From Euborellia annulipes (lineage: Eukaryota; Arthropoda; Insecta; Dermaptera; Anisolabididae): a stretch of 64,000 nt of DNA. The translations under genes were made by a program, and so were the position numbers. This document shows, in pieces, positions 45,796 through 57,215 of the stretch. The stretch is from the NCBI GenBank assembly GCA_023213315.1, contig JAKCPI010009310.1:62001-126000 (forward strand), given 5' to 3'. Every line of letters begins with the position of its first letter. The stretch's first letter is position 1. The notes beneath the pieces are model-generated. The model saw only the letters and a list, made by a program, of their open reading frames with translations. It did not search any database and was not told the DNA's origin.

Positions 45796-46830
45796 CTATT
45801 CAACAAAAAAAACAAAAAAATATTACTTAATTTAACAACGAGTGGAATAATATTTCACGATTTTGTTAAGGGGAACTTAGGGAACGAGGAAAGCCAGTGG
45901 CACATTCTATGATTTCAAAAAAAATAAAAAATAAAGGGTCGGACTAAGCCGAGCGCACAACTTTGCCCACCCACTATTCAAGAAAAAAATATATTGCCCC
46001 CCCCTGGAGCCCGCCTAATGGTCCGATGGTATACATATTATATATCATTTTACTCGGGAGGAAGTCTAGTTTCTGAATATATAAAAAAATTATAGGTTAT
46101 GTAAGAAAAAATATTAACTTTACCTCAACCTATGGTTGATGGGCAAAGTTAAAAATATATAATTATTTTGTTAGACTTTAGGAATTATTTTATATCATTT
46201 AAAATCTTTTAATAAAACAAGCTTTAAATTTTAATTAAATAATTTTTTTTTTAAATAATATTTTTTAATGAAATAGCCACAAAACTTGATGTGCATTTCA
46301 AGCGGGAGATCGAGAGACTACGAGTTATGAATATCAAGAGATGTAATTTTTTTAAATCAAAAAACCTTAAAATCTTTTAAAAAACATTGCACTTGATAAT
46401 ATTTGAAAGAGTAAATTCAATTAGGCGTGCGAAAAAACGTTGGGCCTATCTGCTTCAATTAGTAAAGACCTACCTAGAAAAAAAAAGGAAAGAAATGAGA
46501 AAAGGGAAGATAAAATCGATAGAAGAGAAGAAATGACGAAGAGAGATAATTTGCAGACAAACCGCAACTTTGGGACAAAAGGAAGAAAAATAGGAAGAGC
46601 CAAAGACCGAGACGTTCGGCTTTTGGTGACTTTAGTCAAAAGGAAATGAAAAGAAAAGACTGGGCAAGGGGGGGGGGTTCAATTTGTAGGGTTTAATTAC
46701 CAAAGAAAGATTGATGTTTATTATTAATATTTAAAAATGTTTATTTTATTGATTACTTTACCTATTGACGTAATTTTCATCAATTCTTTTTAATTATTTG
46801 AAGTTTTTTTTTTTTTTTTTATAGCTGATA

Positions 46831-47244
46831 GTAGGTAGAAAAAAATAATTAGAAATTAAAGAGAGTACATCTAAGCGTAATTTCGTTTATTTCCCCCTCA
46901 GAGGTCTTGTTTAGGACCATCTTCAGAGCTATTAACAGAACAATTCATAAAGGACTTATATAAAATTTCGGGGTGAGCAGTCGCATACAATTTGCGGACT
47001 TTGCCATTATAAATTACATTTCACCTACTACTTATATAAAAAAATATACATGTATTTAATGTATGTAAATATAATATAATTTATTCATTTTGTATAAATT
47101 TAATTGATTTTATATTGGTCCTTTGTGCTGTTAATAGCTCTGAAGATTGTCCTAAACAGGATCGAAACGCCAGCTCTGATGGGGGATATAAACGAAATTA
47201 CGCTTATCTGCACTCTCTTTAATTTCTCTTATAATTGTACCTAC
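46831..47244. repeat. Foldback with hammerhead-like cores
   Basis: Arms 46831-46936 and 47129-47244 are inverted copies (AATTAAAGAGAGTACATCTA against AGATAAGCG complement; TAAGCGTAATTTCGTTTAT shared). Loop is about 190 bp of AT-rich DNA. The right arm keeps a nearly full hammerhead core. Confidence 0.85.
47132..47180 (+). ncRNA. Hammerhead-like motif, cleavage site changed
   Basis: CTGAAGA at 47140-47146, helix II GTCCT/AGGAT, GAAA at 47164-47167, then CGCC where CGTC is expected. Helix I AGCT/AGCT. The U of the cleavage dinucleotide is lost, so cleavage is unlikely. Confidence 0.5.
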
Positions 47245-47249
47245 AAATT

Positions 47250-48640
47250 CTTTTTATGTGGCAACAATTGATTTTTTTGATCATCTCAAATTCAGGATAC
47301 ACTTTTTTAAATAAATTTTTTTTAGCAATTACCTAATTACAGACGCATAACACATTGAAAAGTAAAGGAGAAAGAACCGGCCTTTTTTTCCTCTTGCAGT
47401 ACTTCAATTTATTTGCAAATATTTAGATCCCTATTTCGATACAGGAAAATATTTTGGAAAAGTTATCAGGAACATATGTGCGCTGTTATGAATGTGGTAA
47501 CTTTCGGCAAAGTAAATACCAGGTTACACCGAATTAATTCGACCTGACTGAGAAGTTAACTTTATAAGAATAAATATTTAAAAATAATAACTGCATTTCT
47601 CACTAGTCTCATTCTTTATTTTAACATCACATCAAACCTGTAGGTATATTTAAATACATTTTTATTATTATTCATTCTTGTGATTTTTAAATTTTCATAC
47701 GGTGATGATTCTTCCTGTATTTCCAGAATATTTCAATATGCTGTCCCCGAAATATACCTAGATGATTCTCCATAAAGATCTCTTATCTATCTATTCAGTC
47801 ATTAGTGTCAGACTTGACACGTTGTGGTTACTCCGAGGAGTAACTTCCAAGGGAATAATACTGAGGTGGGTTCCCGTTTCCTTCCTCATGGGGAGGCATC
47901 TAAATAGAGTTGGATAGAGATTTATTGCCATTAGATCGATTTGAATTCAATTCAGGATTATAAGCTTACCACTTTATACCCTCGGCTAATCGCCTACTCT
48001 CTTAGCACCCCCCTATAATAAAATATTTTAAATGATAGACAAAACTCAAGAGACATATGAATGACATTTCTTTTATTAATAAACTTATTTAGCATAGTAA
48101 AATAATCAAAGCAAAAGAAAAAAAAATTATAAATTAATAACTTCCAAGGTTAATTTAGTACATCTGCTGTAGAAGCCTTGAATAGTAAGATTATTTCAAG
48201 AGAAACTCCCCTTAACCCTAGACTAATTGAAATCCCAAGTGCAAGCACTACGTCTGTTCATGATGGATATTAATTGCCATCAGCCGGAAAACCTTAAACA
48301 TTATTTATACACTTCACTTTAAAAATGAAGGAAAAAAAGTATTAAACATTGTTTTACAGTAAGCTTATACTCTTCCTTTCCAATTTTGAAATGAATTTTC
48401 TGCCTTGTAGAACTATCGAATAAGCTAATGGTTAATAAAAATTAAAAAAAAAAAAATACGAAATTGAAATTTAGTAGATAAAAAAAGTTTAGTGATTGAC
48501 ACGTTGAAAACAAGTCAAAGATTTTTCAAGCAATCTCGCGAGTGTGTTTTTTTCTATTTAACCAATTGTATTAAAATTATTTTATTTATTATAGTTTCAA
48601 CACTTTGTGTCTACAGAAGTTAATTTTGAAACACATAACT
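47250..48640. other. Intergenic/intronic stretch with possible decayed element
   Basis: 47765-48010 is less AT-rich, with GGTTACTCCGAGGAGTAAC (a palindrome) and CCTCGGCTAATCGCC; it may be an old SINE or element. Otherwise nothing seen. Confidence 0.4.
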
Positions 48641-48651
48641 TGAGTATTGTA

Positions 48652-49363
48652 TAGGGCTCGGATTTCGCCCTATTTGCCTTTTTTTTAATTTATAGCTTAA
48701 AATTTAGGCCAATATGATATGTATACGTTTCATGAAATTCTGAATAAAATAAGAGGCATTTGTTAGTGCCTATAATAATGCCTATTTTGGCCGATTCTGG
48801 GTTTTGGTGCCTATTTCATTTTTAAATGCCTTTTTTAGTGCCTATTTTAAGTTCAAATAGCCAATTTCAATTTTTAACGAGCTAACTGTTAAACATAGCC
48901 TAAATTTAAAATTTTTTTGAATTATCAAGAAAATATTTTAAAGGGGGGGTAAAGGGGGGGGGGGTAATTACCCTCCCCCCGTGATTTGGAAAAAAAATAC
49001 TTTTTTTCGAAAAAAAATTTATTTTTAATATAAAATTTTAAAAATGAGTACTTAAAAATTTGATTTGTATTTATATTCTGGCAAACAAGAACAGAATGCG
49101 CGTTTAAATTACCGAAATTAAGAAAAAATTGTGTGCTGTGCGACCAGTCACACCAGATTATCAAAAATAAGACATCACTTTTTTAAATTTTTACTTTCTC
49201 TTACCTATGTATATATGTAATATATATATATAGAGAGAAAGTATTGGATTCATGTCAAAAATTCGATGTCGAGATTTTGATGGATCTTCACGTTTTGAGG
49301 TCCCCTGAATCCAAAAAAGTGGTTTTCGCGACATGGTCTGTCTGTGTGTGTGTGTGGGTGGGT

Positions 49364-49400
<37 letters not shown>

Positions 49401-50026
49401 CAATTTTAAGCATGAAGGAATTGAGCTACGAGGTTGAAATTCTATATTTAAGTTAAACACCCCCGGGACCGGAAAAATAAGCTTTTAATCAAAATCGGCC
49501 AAAGATTACTCGTACTTTACTGATGTAATTTTTCAGTTTTTTTCGATTTTCTCAAAATTTGCTCCAACGATTTTTTTTTAAATTCAAAAATCAATTATTT
49601 TTTAGATGCTCTTTAAAATGTATATTCTCATTTTGCGATTGAAATCTTCTGAAGACCACTTTACTCTTGTACTCCATAGAAAAGATAGGAGAAATGGTTG
49701 CCATGGTAACAAAATATAAATATTTTCCCATACTTATAAATTTTACATCTGAATTCATATGTTCCGTACTGTCGGGAACTAAATACATGTCGACACAAAA
49801 AATCTGGTGTGACAAGCACAGTACACAACTTTCGATTACCGAAGGTAAGAGAAAGTTGTGTGCTGTGCGCCAGTCACACCAGATTTTTTATATTATTTCT
49901 TAAATAATGCCTTTTAAGTGCCTATTTTTACAATAAATGCCTTTTTAAGTGCCTATTTTAATAATTTTTAGTGCTTAGTTGCCTGCCTATTTTAAAGATT
50001 TTTAGTGCCTATAAATCCGAGCCCTA
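48652..50026. mobile_element. TAGGG-type hAT-like element with R1 nested inside
   Basis: Ends TAGGGCTCGGATTTCGCCC and AAATCCGAGCCCTA; perfect 8-bp duplication GTATTGTA (48644-48651, 50027-50034). Subterminal DNA is made of AGTGCCTATTTT repeats. It holds a G/C-run remnant of a hAT MITE (about 48940-49160) and an R1 copy at 49186-49890. 1,375 bp with no transposase seen. Confidence 0.87.
49186..49890 (+). repeat. R1, full-length copy
   Basis: TTTTTACTTTCTCTTACC, AGAGAGAAAGTATTGGATTC, ATTCGATGTCGAGATTTTG, GACATGGTCTGTCTG, a (TG)n tract at 49343-49400, TTTGCTCCAACGA, the X-box (49697-49710) and the closing hairpin (49798-49888). About 705 bp. Best copy for building the R1 consensus. Confidence 0.8.
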
Positions 50027-50167
50027 GTATTGTATAATTTCATATTCCTATATGATCATGTTTCAACTAGTGCCTAAGGCCGCCAGTATCAATTTAATTT
50101 AAATTTTTTGATTAATTAGAAATTATTATCAATTAAACTGGATGTTTTATGGCTGTGGAGAATTAAT

Positions 50168-50478
50168 CAGGATCCTAAGAAACTTTGCAGCCAAGAGATC
50201 AAATAAAAAATATTTTATTAATTTTTATTCGCCGACGTTTCGGTCGCCAATTGAATCAGAGACCCCGAGTAAGCAAGTAAATGATAATTTTTGTACAAAT
50301 CAAATTAAAAATAAATTGTATATGATTACACTAGACATTAAAATACCTAAGATCGTGTATAGTTAACAATATTTGCCCTGATGAAGGTCGTGATTAGCGG
50401 CCGAAATATCGGCGAATAAAAATTAAATAAAAAATATTTTTATTTAATCTCCTGGCTGCAATGTTCCTACAGTTCTAT
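50168..50478. repeat. Foldback with intact plus-strand hammerhead
   Basis: Arms 50168-50242 and 50401-50478 (AATTTTTATTCGCCGACG against its complement with changes; GCAGCCAAGAGAT against ATCTCCTGGCTGC). Loop is about 160 bp, AT-rich. Confidence 0.87.
50371..50417 (+). ncRNA. Hammerhead ribozyme, apparently intact
   Basis: Helix I ATTTGCC/GGCGAAT (7 bp), CTGATGA at 50378-50384, helix II GGTCG/CGGCC (one U-G pair), GAAA at 50403-50406, TATC at 50407-50410 with cleavage predicted after C50410. Helix III is the palindrome AUAU. Every core nucleotide fits. Confidence 0.72.
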
Positions 50479-50584
50479 TTTTTAAAGCTTTTGTGGTTTG
50501 CATTATTATTATTTTTATGGGAGTTTTTAATTAATTATAGACCACATTTTGTTATTAATTATTTATTAAAAATATAAATACTAT

Positions 50585-50632
50585 AGAACGTTTCGACTGC
50601 TTATTCTGCATTCGTTTTCAAGCACTGTACAC
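50585..50632 (-). ncRNA. Decayed hammerhead-like motif
   Basis: On the minus strand: GCTTGAAAACG, helix-II-like TGC/GCA around AGAATAA, then GAAACGTT. The first core half is changed (CUUGAAA for CUGANGA). Lies 170 bp after the ribozyme foldback in the opposite orientation. Confidence 0.35.
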
Positions 50633-50692
50633 TTAGTCCGACTTAATGAACTGATTCCTTCGATATAATATCAATCATATTGAAAAATATTT

Positions 50693-50723
50693 TTTTACTT
50701 TCTCTTACCTATGTATATATGTA

Positions 50724-50754
<31 letters not shown>

Positions 50755-50960
50755 TATAGAGAGAGAGAGAGAGAGAGAGAAAGTATTGGATTCATGTCAA
50801 AAATTCGATGTCGAGATTTTGATGGATCTTCACGTTTTGAGGTCCCCTGAATCCAAAAAAATCTGGTGTGACTTGCGCACAGCACACAACTTTCTCTTAC
50901 CCTTCGGTAAGAGAAAGTTGGGCACTGTGCTGGTCACACCAGATTTTTGTGTCGAGATAT
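50693..50960 (+). repeat. R1 copy lacking the middle
   Basis: Left end with (AT)n and GAGAGA tracts, R1 core to CCCCTGAATCCAAAAAA, then directly the closing hairpin (50868-50945). An internal deletion joined the two ends. Confidence 0.75.
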
Positions 50961-51359
50961 ATTTAGTTTCCGATAGCACCTTAGTTTCAAACTTGCATTT
51001 TAAATGTTGACTGCTTCAAATAAACTATGGTTATTTTTCAAAATTTTAATCTCATATTTGGACATTTTATACACAATATAGAATCGTAAATAAATACAAA
51101 ATTTCATAAGAATTGGAAAAAAAAATTTTAAATGCCTAAAAAGTTCTAAAGGGGACCTTTTGAATCGAAATTAACATACAAATCCCTATAGGAAATTAAC
51201 ATTGTTCCTATGCGAAGATAAGGTGGAAAGGGAATTTAAAAAGAGTAGAGAGAGACGATAATGTTTGCAAGTGAGAGAGAGACATATATGTTTTCTTTGA
51301 AACAATTAAAGACACAAATAAATTTAAAAATAAAAATGGGAATTTAAATAATAATTGAT

Positions 51360-51905
51360 TTTTAATCTAATAAAAAGAAAAAGATTTAAATTCCGTTACC
51401 ATGGCAACCATTTCTATCTTTCCTATGAAGAACAAGAGTAAAGTGGTCTTCAGAAGATTTCAACGGCAAAATGAGAATATACATTTTAAAGAGCATCTAA
51501 AAAATAATTGATTTTTGAATTTTAAAAAAAATCCTTGGAGGGAATTTTGAGAAAATCGAAAAAAACTGAAAAAGTACATCAGTAAAGTACTAGTACTTTT
51601 TGGCCGATTTTGTTCAAAAGCTTATTTTGAGATTCTTCAAAGGTACCTAAGTTAAATATAAAATTTCAATCCGCTAGCTCAACTCCTTCATGCTAAAAAT
51701 CTGTCCACACACACATACACACAGACACACACACATACATACATACATACACACAGACCAATTTGCGGGACCCACTTTTTTGGACTCAGGGGACCTCAAA
51801 ACATGTATATCCATCAAAATCTCGACATCGAATTTTTGACATGATCGCAATACTTTCTCTCTCTATATATATTAACATATATAGAGGTAAGAGAAAGTAA
51901 AAGTG
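51360..51905 (-). repeat. R1 copy, minus strand, head-to-head with the next
   Basis: From the X-box block (51395) to GGTAAGAGAAAGTAAAA at 51890-51905. The following copy starts at once in the opposite direction. Confidence 0.75.
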
Positions 51906-53149
51906 GTTTTCGCGACATGGTCTGTCTGTGGGTGTGTGTGTGGGTGGGTGTGTGTGTGTTCAATTTTAAGCATGAAGGAATTGAGCTACGAGGTTGAAAT
52001 TTTATATTTAAGTTAAACATCTCCTGGGACCGGAAAAATAAGCTTTTAATCAAAATCGGCCAAAGAGTACTAGTACTTTACTGATGTACTTTTTCAGTTT
52101 TTTTCGATTTTCTCAAAATTTGCTCCAACGATTTTTTTTTAAATTCAAAAATCAATTATTTTTTAGATGCTCTTTAAAATGTATATTCTCATTTTGCAAT
52201 TGAAATCTTCTGAAGACCACTTTACTCTTGTATTTCATAGGGAAGATAGGAAAATGGTTGCCATGGTAACAAAATATAAATATTTTCCCACACTTATAAA
52301 TTTTACATAGCCCCCGGGTTTGGCGTGAGTGCCTACCTCCTATACCAAACGTCGCACAGTGGGCTGAAATAGGAAAAAAGCGGCCATAATTCGAAAAAAT
52401 GAACTTCAAAATATAAAAACAACGTTTTGCACACCAATAATAGACTATATGTGGACCTCAGGACAATAATTCATTTTTTTTTTACCCAACCCAAACCCGA
52501 GTTATAGAGCGCCAAAGTGGGCAAGAAAACTTAGTAACTTTTCTTTGCGTTTTAAGTCGATATTCAGGAATTTTTTTCATATATTAATATTGATCCAATT
52601 TTAATGAATTTTTTTTGATTCATAGATAAATTAATCTTCTTTTTGGAAATATTTTTGCTTTTCTTGTATTTCAGTTATTTATTTTTAAATAAATTTTTTT
52701 TGTAAGTAAAAAAAAAGCAATATAAAATTTTTTCAATTTCAAAAAAGTATATGGGATCCATGCGGATCCCTAACAAACTCAATAGATTCTGAAACTAGAA
52801 TACATGTAGAACATGATTGCATCGGAACTTTTTGCCCGAATTTGCCCGCCGATTTTTTATTAATTTTTTTTATAATTAAATCGGCAGAAAAACAAGTGAT
52901 TTCCGTCAAACCATATGAACTTCACTCTGCTTTACAGATAATATTGAAACGTGACAAAGGGCTGACGGGCAAAATAAAACCAGGCTATTATTAAAATGAC
53001 CATAAAATTTTAAGGTGGGGCCTCAGATTTTGAAATCTTTTGAAAAAATAATCTATGAAAAGGAAATATCCAATATTTAAAAATTTCATTTTTTCTTGTT
53101 CATATTCTTATTATATTAATATTATTGAAATAACTATATTATTTTTGTA

Positions 53150-53375
53150 TACAAGTGGTAAAGCCCCCTGGACCCCCTTAAATGCCGGCGAGCAAATGCA
53201 TCAAATTTATTCTTGCTCCCTGTTTGGAAATTTTGCAATTGCTCGCCTTTGGCGCAAAATTTTGAAGTTTTGAATTTCCCTCACTGACTCCACTTCCTCT
53301 GTCTGTGGCCAATCAGCGAGAGAGCGTGGTAAACAGGAACATAAAACAGAAGTAAGTGGCTAGCGCTTTATATTA
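53150..53375. repeat. Dispersed repeat R3, copy 2
   Basis: Matches 18705-19005 (ACAAGTGGTAAA, GCAAATGCATCAAATTTAT, GAAATTTTGCAATTGCTCGC, GGCCAATCAGCGAGAGAG). Nested in the Transib-like element. Confidence 0.6.
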
Positions 53376-53499
53376 TAGTAAATATATTTATTTTTTGGCA
53401 AATAATTTTTATTTAAGTATAATGACAGACATAGAAGCCGAGTCCAAGGGGCCCAAGGGGTTCGAGCCTCCTCCCCCAATGTTGAGGGAAGAGAAAGTC

Positions 53500-53905
53500 A
53501 TCTTTGTAATCAGCAATACTTTAAAATGTATATAAAGGCATATTGCTTGTAATTACCAAAAAAAAATATTTTTTTGCTCCTTTCAGTGAGGGGTAGTTCA
53601 CCCCATCTATATATTTTGTAAAAATAAATGACATTTTTGTAACGAGTGACCTTTAAAATGTATATAAAGACATATTGCTTGTAATTATCAAAGGAAAATT
53701 TTTTTAACACGTTGAGTAAGGGGTAGTTCACCCCATGTAGGTTTTTTGTAAAAATAGATGACATATTTGGAATCAGCATCCATTAAAATGTATATAAAGA
53801 CATATTGCTTGTAATTATCAAAAAAAAAATATTTTTTTGCTCCCTTCAGTAAGGGGTAGTTCACCCCATGTATGTTTTTTGTAAAAATAAATGTCATTTT
53901 TGTAA
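53500..53905. repeat. 130-bp tandem repeat, three units, inside the Transib-like element
   Basis: Each unit has TTAAAATGTATATAAAGRCA, TATTGCTTGTAATTA and AAGGGGTAGTTCACCCC (a small palindrome). A decayed fourth unit (AAGGGGTAATTTCAACCCC) follows at about 53985. Period is about 131-133 bp. Confidence 0.85.
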
Positions 53906-55383
53906 AACGCATATTTTTTTTGATTTTTTGACATATGTTTTTCTTTATATTTCACACATCATAATTTTTTTTTTCAACTTTGTCAAGGGGTAATTTCAAC
54001 CCCTTTTGGTAAAATATGAAAATATTGAAGGGTATTGAAGAACATATGATTCTGTATGTATAGTTTTAATTTTGTAAAAATCCGCCCAAAAAAAGATAAT
54101 TATGGCCGCTTTTTTTCGATTTCAGCCCACTGTGCGTCGCGGGTTCGGACCCAGGCAGTCCGATGATTTTATTTAAGCCATTTGGATACCAGATGGCTTA
54201 AATAGAAATGCCTCAACCCACAATATATATATTATACTTACAACGGTTATCGTCAAAGTCTTATATGGCCTAAGTTGCCGAAAAGACTGTGTGAATGTGT
54301 GTGTGAGTGTGAGTGTGAATGAGAAAAAAGTGTGAATGTTTAAAAAAAAAAAAAAAAAAAAAATTTTACATCTGAATTCAAATGTTCCGTAATGTCGGGA
54401 ACTAAATATATGTCGACACAAAAAATCTGGTGTGACAAGCACAGAACACAACTTTCGATTACCGAAGGTAAGAGAAAGTTGTGTGCTGTGCGCCAGTCAC
54501 ACCAGATTTTTTCTTTACTGCTTGCTTATCCGGGATTTATTTTTATAACAACTTTGAGAAAGAAAACGTTATATATAATAGAAGAGATAATTCTGACCAT
54601 CTAAATTTTACTTTGATATGGATGTAAAATTTTCCAAGTATCCTCTTCGTGCTATTACCATAATATTCCTTTCCCTCTTTTGATATTCTATATCGCCATT
54701 GCTGTTCTTTTTCTAAACACTTTATATTCTCCTGGTTATTTCATCTAAATCCAATTTGATGTGCATGACATAGAAGTTATGCCCCTTCCCTCCTCACTCT
54801 ATATCCCAGTATTAGGAATCATAAGACCGAGGGGATTTCTTTAAAAAGAAGGTTCCTCAGTTCAGAGAACCCATTTACGCCATTCATCTGAAATTAATTC
54901 CATTGAAATCAGTATTAAGAGATTTTTTTTTCATTCAAATTGAAATTGAGAACATGTATTTACACTATCACTCAACTTTTAAGCCATTAGACAAGAGACT
55001 CTTCACCGATTAACTTTTTTTCTATTCGCCAGTACTAAAGAGAAAACATTTTTTTTTTTTTTTTTTTTCTTTCAATATTAAAACATTAATAAAATTTCAT
55101 TTATAAATTTTAATAAATGAATATGTATAAAGTAGAAGTTAAATATAGGACTGCCTATAGGTTTAAAAAAATTCAACTTTAATTAACATACGGATGAATG
55201 ATCAAATGTTTTAACAGGGGTTGGGAACCAAAGGAGTTTTTCATAAAATAAATAAATAAATAAATAAATTTAAATATTATTTCATATTAAAACGAATAAA
55301 GAAAAAAATAACTATTAAAACTCGAATTTTATTAGGAGATATCCAGATTTTTTTTGGCTGTGCTTGTTTTTTTATTTGTTTTA

Positions 55384-56375
55384 AGGTATTTCGCGGCAAA
55401 TAAGGCCATTTAGACCCATAGTATGATTGGTAGCCAATTCATTTCAAATAAATTTTCTCGCTTGGGACGGAAAGTGAACTCAGGACCCCAGGCAGGGGGA
55501 GTATCACTTTAAATTTTATATTTTTTAATATAAACATAAATAGTTTTCTTACTTGTTAAAATTTGTAAATTTATTTCAATAAATTTCTCACCTCTTGCCT
55601 GCCATTCATTTCTACTCATTTGTTTAATGTAAACTTGGTTATGATTGTGAGGATTCCTATAAGTTTTTTCTTTTTATTTAACAAGAGTGGGAGTGTTTTT
55701 TATTGGCGAGGCCAAACCCGCCATGTCCGCCGTGAGTCGAGCCCAGGATCTCCAGCCTTTCCGGGGCATCGATCTGCTGTCCATTGACCCAGGCCTCCGG
55801 ACCCTCGACCTACACCTATAAAACTCACTTTCCCTTATATGCAAATTAACCGTGCAAGTTAGGGAGCGTGCAAGTATTACGTAACGCAATTTTTGAAGAT
55901 TTTTGACCCCCCCCCCTCTCCCATGTAACGCGCCGTATCATTTTTCTGGACCCTCCTCCCTAGACGTTACGTAACGCTCAAGTGGCCATTTTTATCTAAA
56001 AGTCACAATTATGTGCGCAAAGTACCGAAAAGTCGCTAAAATACCAGTTACGTAACGCGTTGGTCAATTCCCCCTCCCCCTTGTAACGCATAGTAACGTT
56101 GTACGAGACCCCCCTCCCCCCCCAAATTGCGTTACATAATACTTGTACGCTCCCTTACTAACAAAATGAGAAAAATTTCTCACTTGTCCGCTGCTATTTA
56201 AACCAGTAGAGTGACAGACTTCAGGATCTGCTTTAACACTTTATTTGTTTTGAGGTCTTTCGCGGCATCTAAGGCCATTTAGAATCATTGTATCCTTGGT
56301 AGCCAATTCATTTGAAATGAATTTTCTCGCTTGGGACGGGAAGTGAACCCAGGACCCCAGGCACGGGTATCTTTT
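55384..56375. repeat. Two copies of a SINE-like repeat, with other elements between
   Basis: 55384-55500 and 56247-56370 both have TTTCGCGGCA, AGGCCATTTAGA, TGGTAGCCAATTCATT and TTTTCTCGCTTGGGACGG, then AGTGAAC(T/C)CAGGACCCCAGG. The last, read on the minus strand, contains GGGTTCAC, a B-box-like word. Between them, 55675-55835 may be another tRNA-related SINE (minus-strand GGGCTCGACTCACGG). Confidence 0.5.
55862..56154. mobile_element. PIF/Harbinger-like MITE with TTA duplication
   Basis: Ends GGGAGCGTGCAAGTATTACG and TAATACTTGTACGCTCCC are inverted; TTA flanks both sides (55859-55861, 56155-56157). Interior has TACGTAACGC repeats and C runs. Confidence 0.8.
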
Positions 56376-56524
56376 TATCTTTTTTTTTTAATAGTCTTTT
56401 GAATAGAAACATAAATAAAAATTCCAACTACTCCCAAATAAATAAATCTATTAATTTAATTTATATTTAACTAAACTATTCTAAATAAACAAGTAGAACA
56501 AACGAAATTCCTTTTTCACTCACG

Positions 56525-56661
56525 TGCCTAAGTCAATAAAGCTCGGTACGTTAAAAATTATATTCAATAACCTCTCTAACTTCAACTCTCGATAAGTAAA
56601 AAACTCGATAACTCAAATTTCTAACCGTTTCCCTTGAACTTTAACTTATCGAGGTTCTACT
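56525..56661. mobile_element. Pogo/Tigger-like element end
   Basis: Right end reads AACTTATCGAGGTTCTACTG followed by TA, the complement of the common pogo/Tigger terminus CAGTAGAACCTCGAT. Interior also has CTCGATAAG and CTCGATAACTC. No clear left end. Confidence 0.5.
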
Positions 56662-57016
56662 GTACTAGAACATTTTTTAAATTCATTCGACATCTTTTGA
56701 TAAGAGAAATAGAAAGATTCTTATCCATGTTTTTATTTACAGATTTGTGTCTCCGATACAATTGGGATTTAGTATTGAGTTGAACAAGGAAGACATCGAA
56801 TGACCCTCGACTGCTCCCAAAAGGTGAATATTCAACATTTATATAAATACGTAGACACATACACACATGCACAGTTTGAAAACTTCAAGACAACAAAGAT
56901 AAGATTTTGCATGGTGCGTGAATATTAAAGAGATTAGGTTAGATTAGCTTTTTGAGGATGTTTCTTTGTGAGCTGATCCCAAATGGGATTAGCTTTTGTT
57001 ATAAATCTATAGTTAG

Positions 57017-57183
57017 TTTTTACTTTTTCTTACCTATATATGAATATTTCTAGAGAGAAAGTATTGTATTCATATCTAAAATCGATGTCGAGATTTTGAT
57101 GGATATACAGGTTTTGAAGTCCCCTGAATCCAAAAAAGTGGTTTTTGCAACATGGTCTCTCTCTCTCTGTCTCTGTCTGTCTG

Positions 57184-57215
<32 letters not shown>

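Larger units (their letters stand above)
52355..54134. mobile_element. Transib-like non-autonomous DNA transposon
   Basis: Ends are inverted over about 36 bp: CACAGTGGGCTGAAAT, then AAAAAAGCGGCCATAATT, at both. A 5-bp target duplication CGTCG flanks it (52350-52354, 54135-54139), and the interrupted SINE reads through perfectly when it is removed. Transib elements and RAG recombination signals both start CACWRTG and make 5-bp duplications. Heptamer CACAGTG is followed after 12 bp by AAAAAAGCG, loosely nonamer-like. 1,780 bp; no transposase frame; holds a 130-bp tandem repeat and an R3 fragment. Confidence 0.7.
52311..54361 (+). mobile_element. tRNA-derived SINE interrupted at its B-box side
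   Basis: Head 52311-52354 (GCCCCCGGGTTTGGCGT ... CCAAACGTCG), then the 1.78-kb insertion, then GTCGCGGGTTCGGACCC to the A-rich tail at 54361. Direct repeat AATTTTACAT flanks the SINE in the host R1. Confidence 0.83.
51906..54513 (+). repeat. R1 copy split by a SINE that is itself split by a Transib-like element
   Basis: R1 parts are 51906-52310 and 54362-54513 (closing hairpin 54421-54513). Joined, they give about 560 bp, matching the copy at 41.7-42.2 kb. X-box at 52257-52270. Confidence 0.78.

Noticed and set aside
46440..46649. Lys/Arg-rich plus-strand gene
   Set aside because: Purine-rich simple sequence; no splice context, no domain, and an equally open frame on the other strand.
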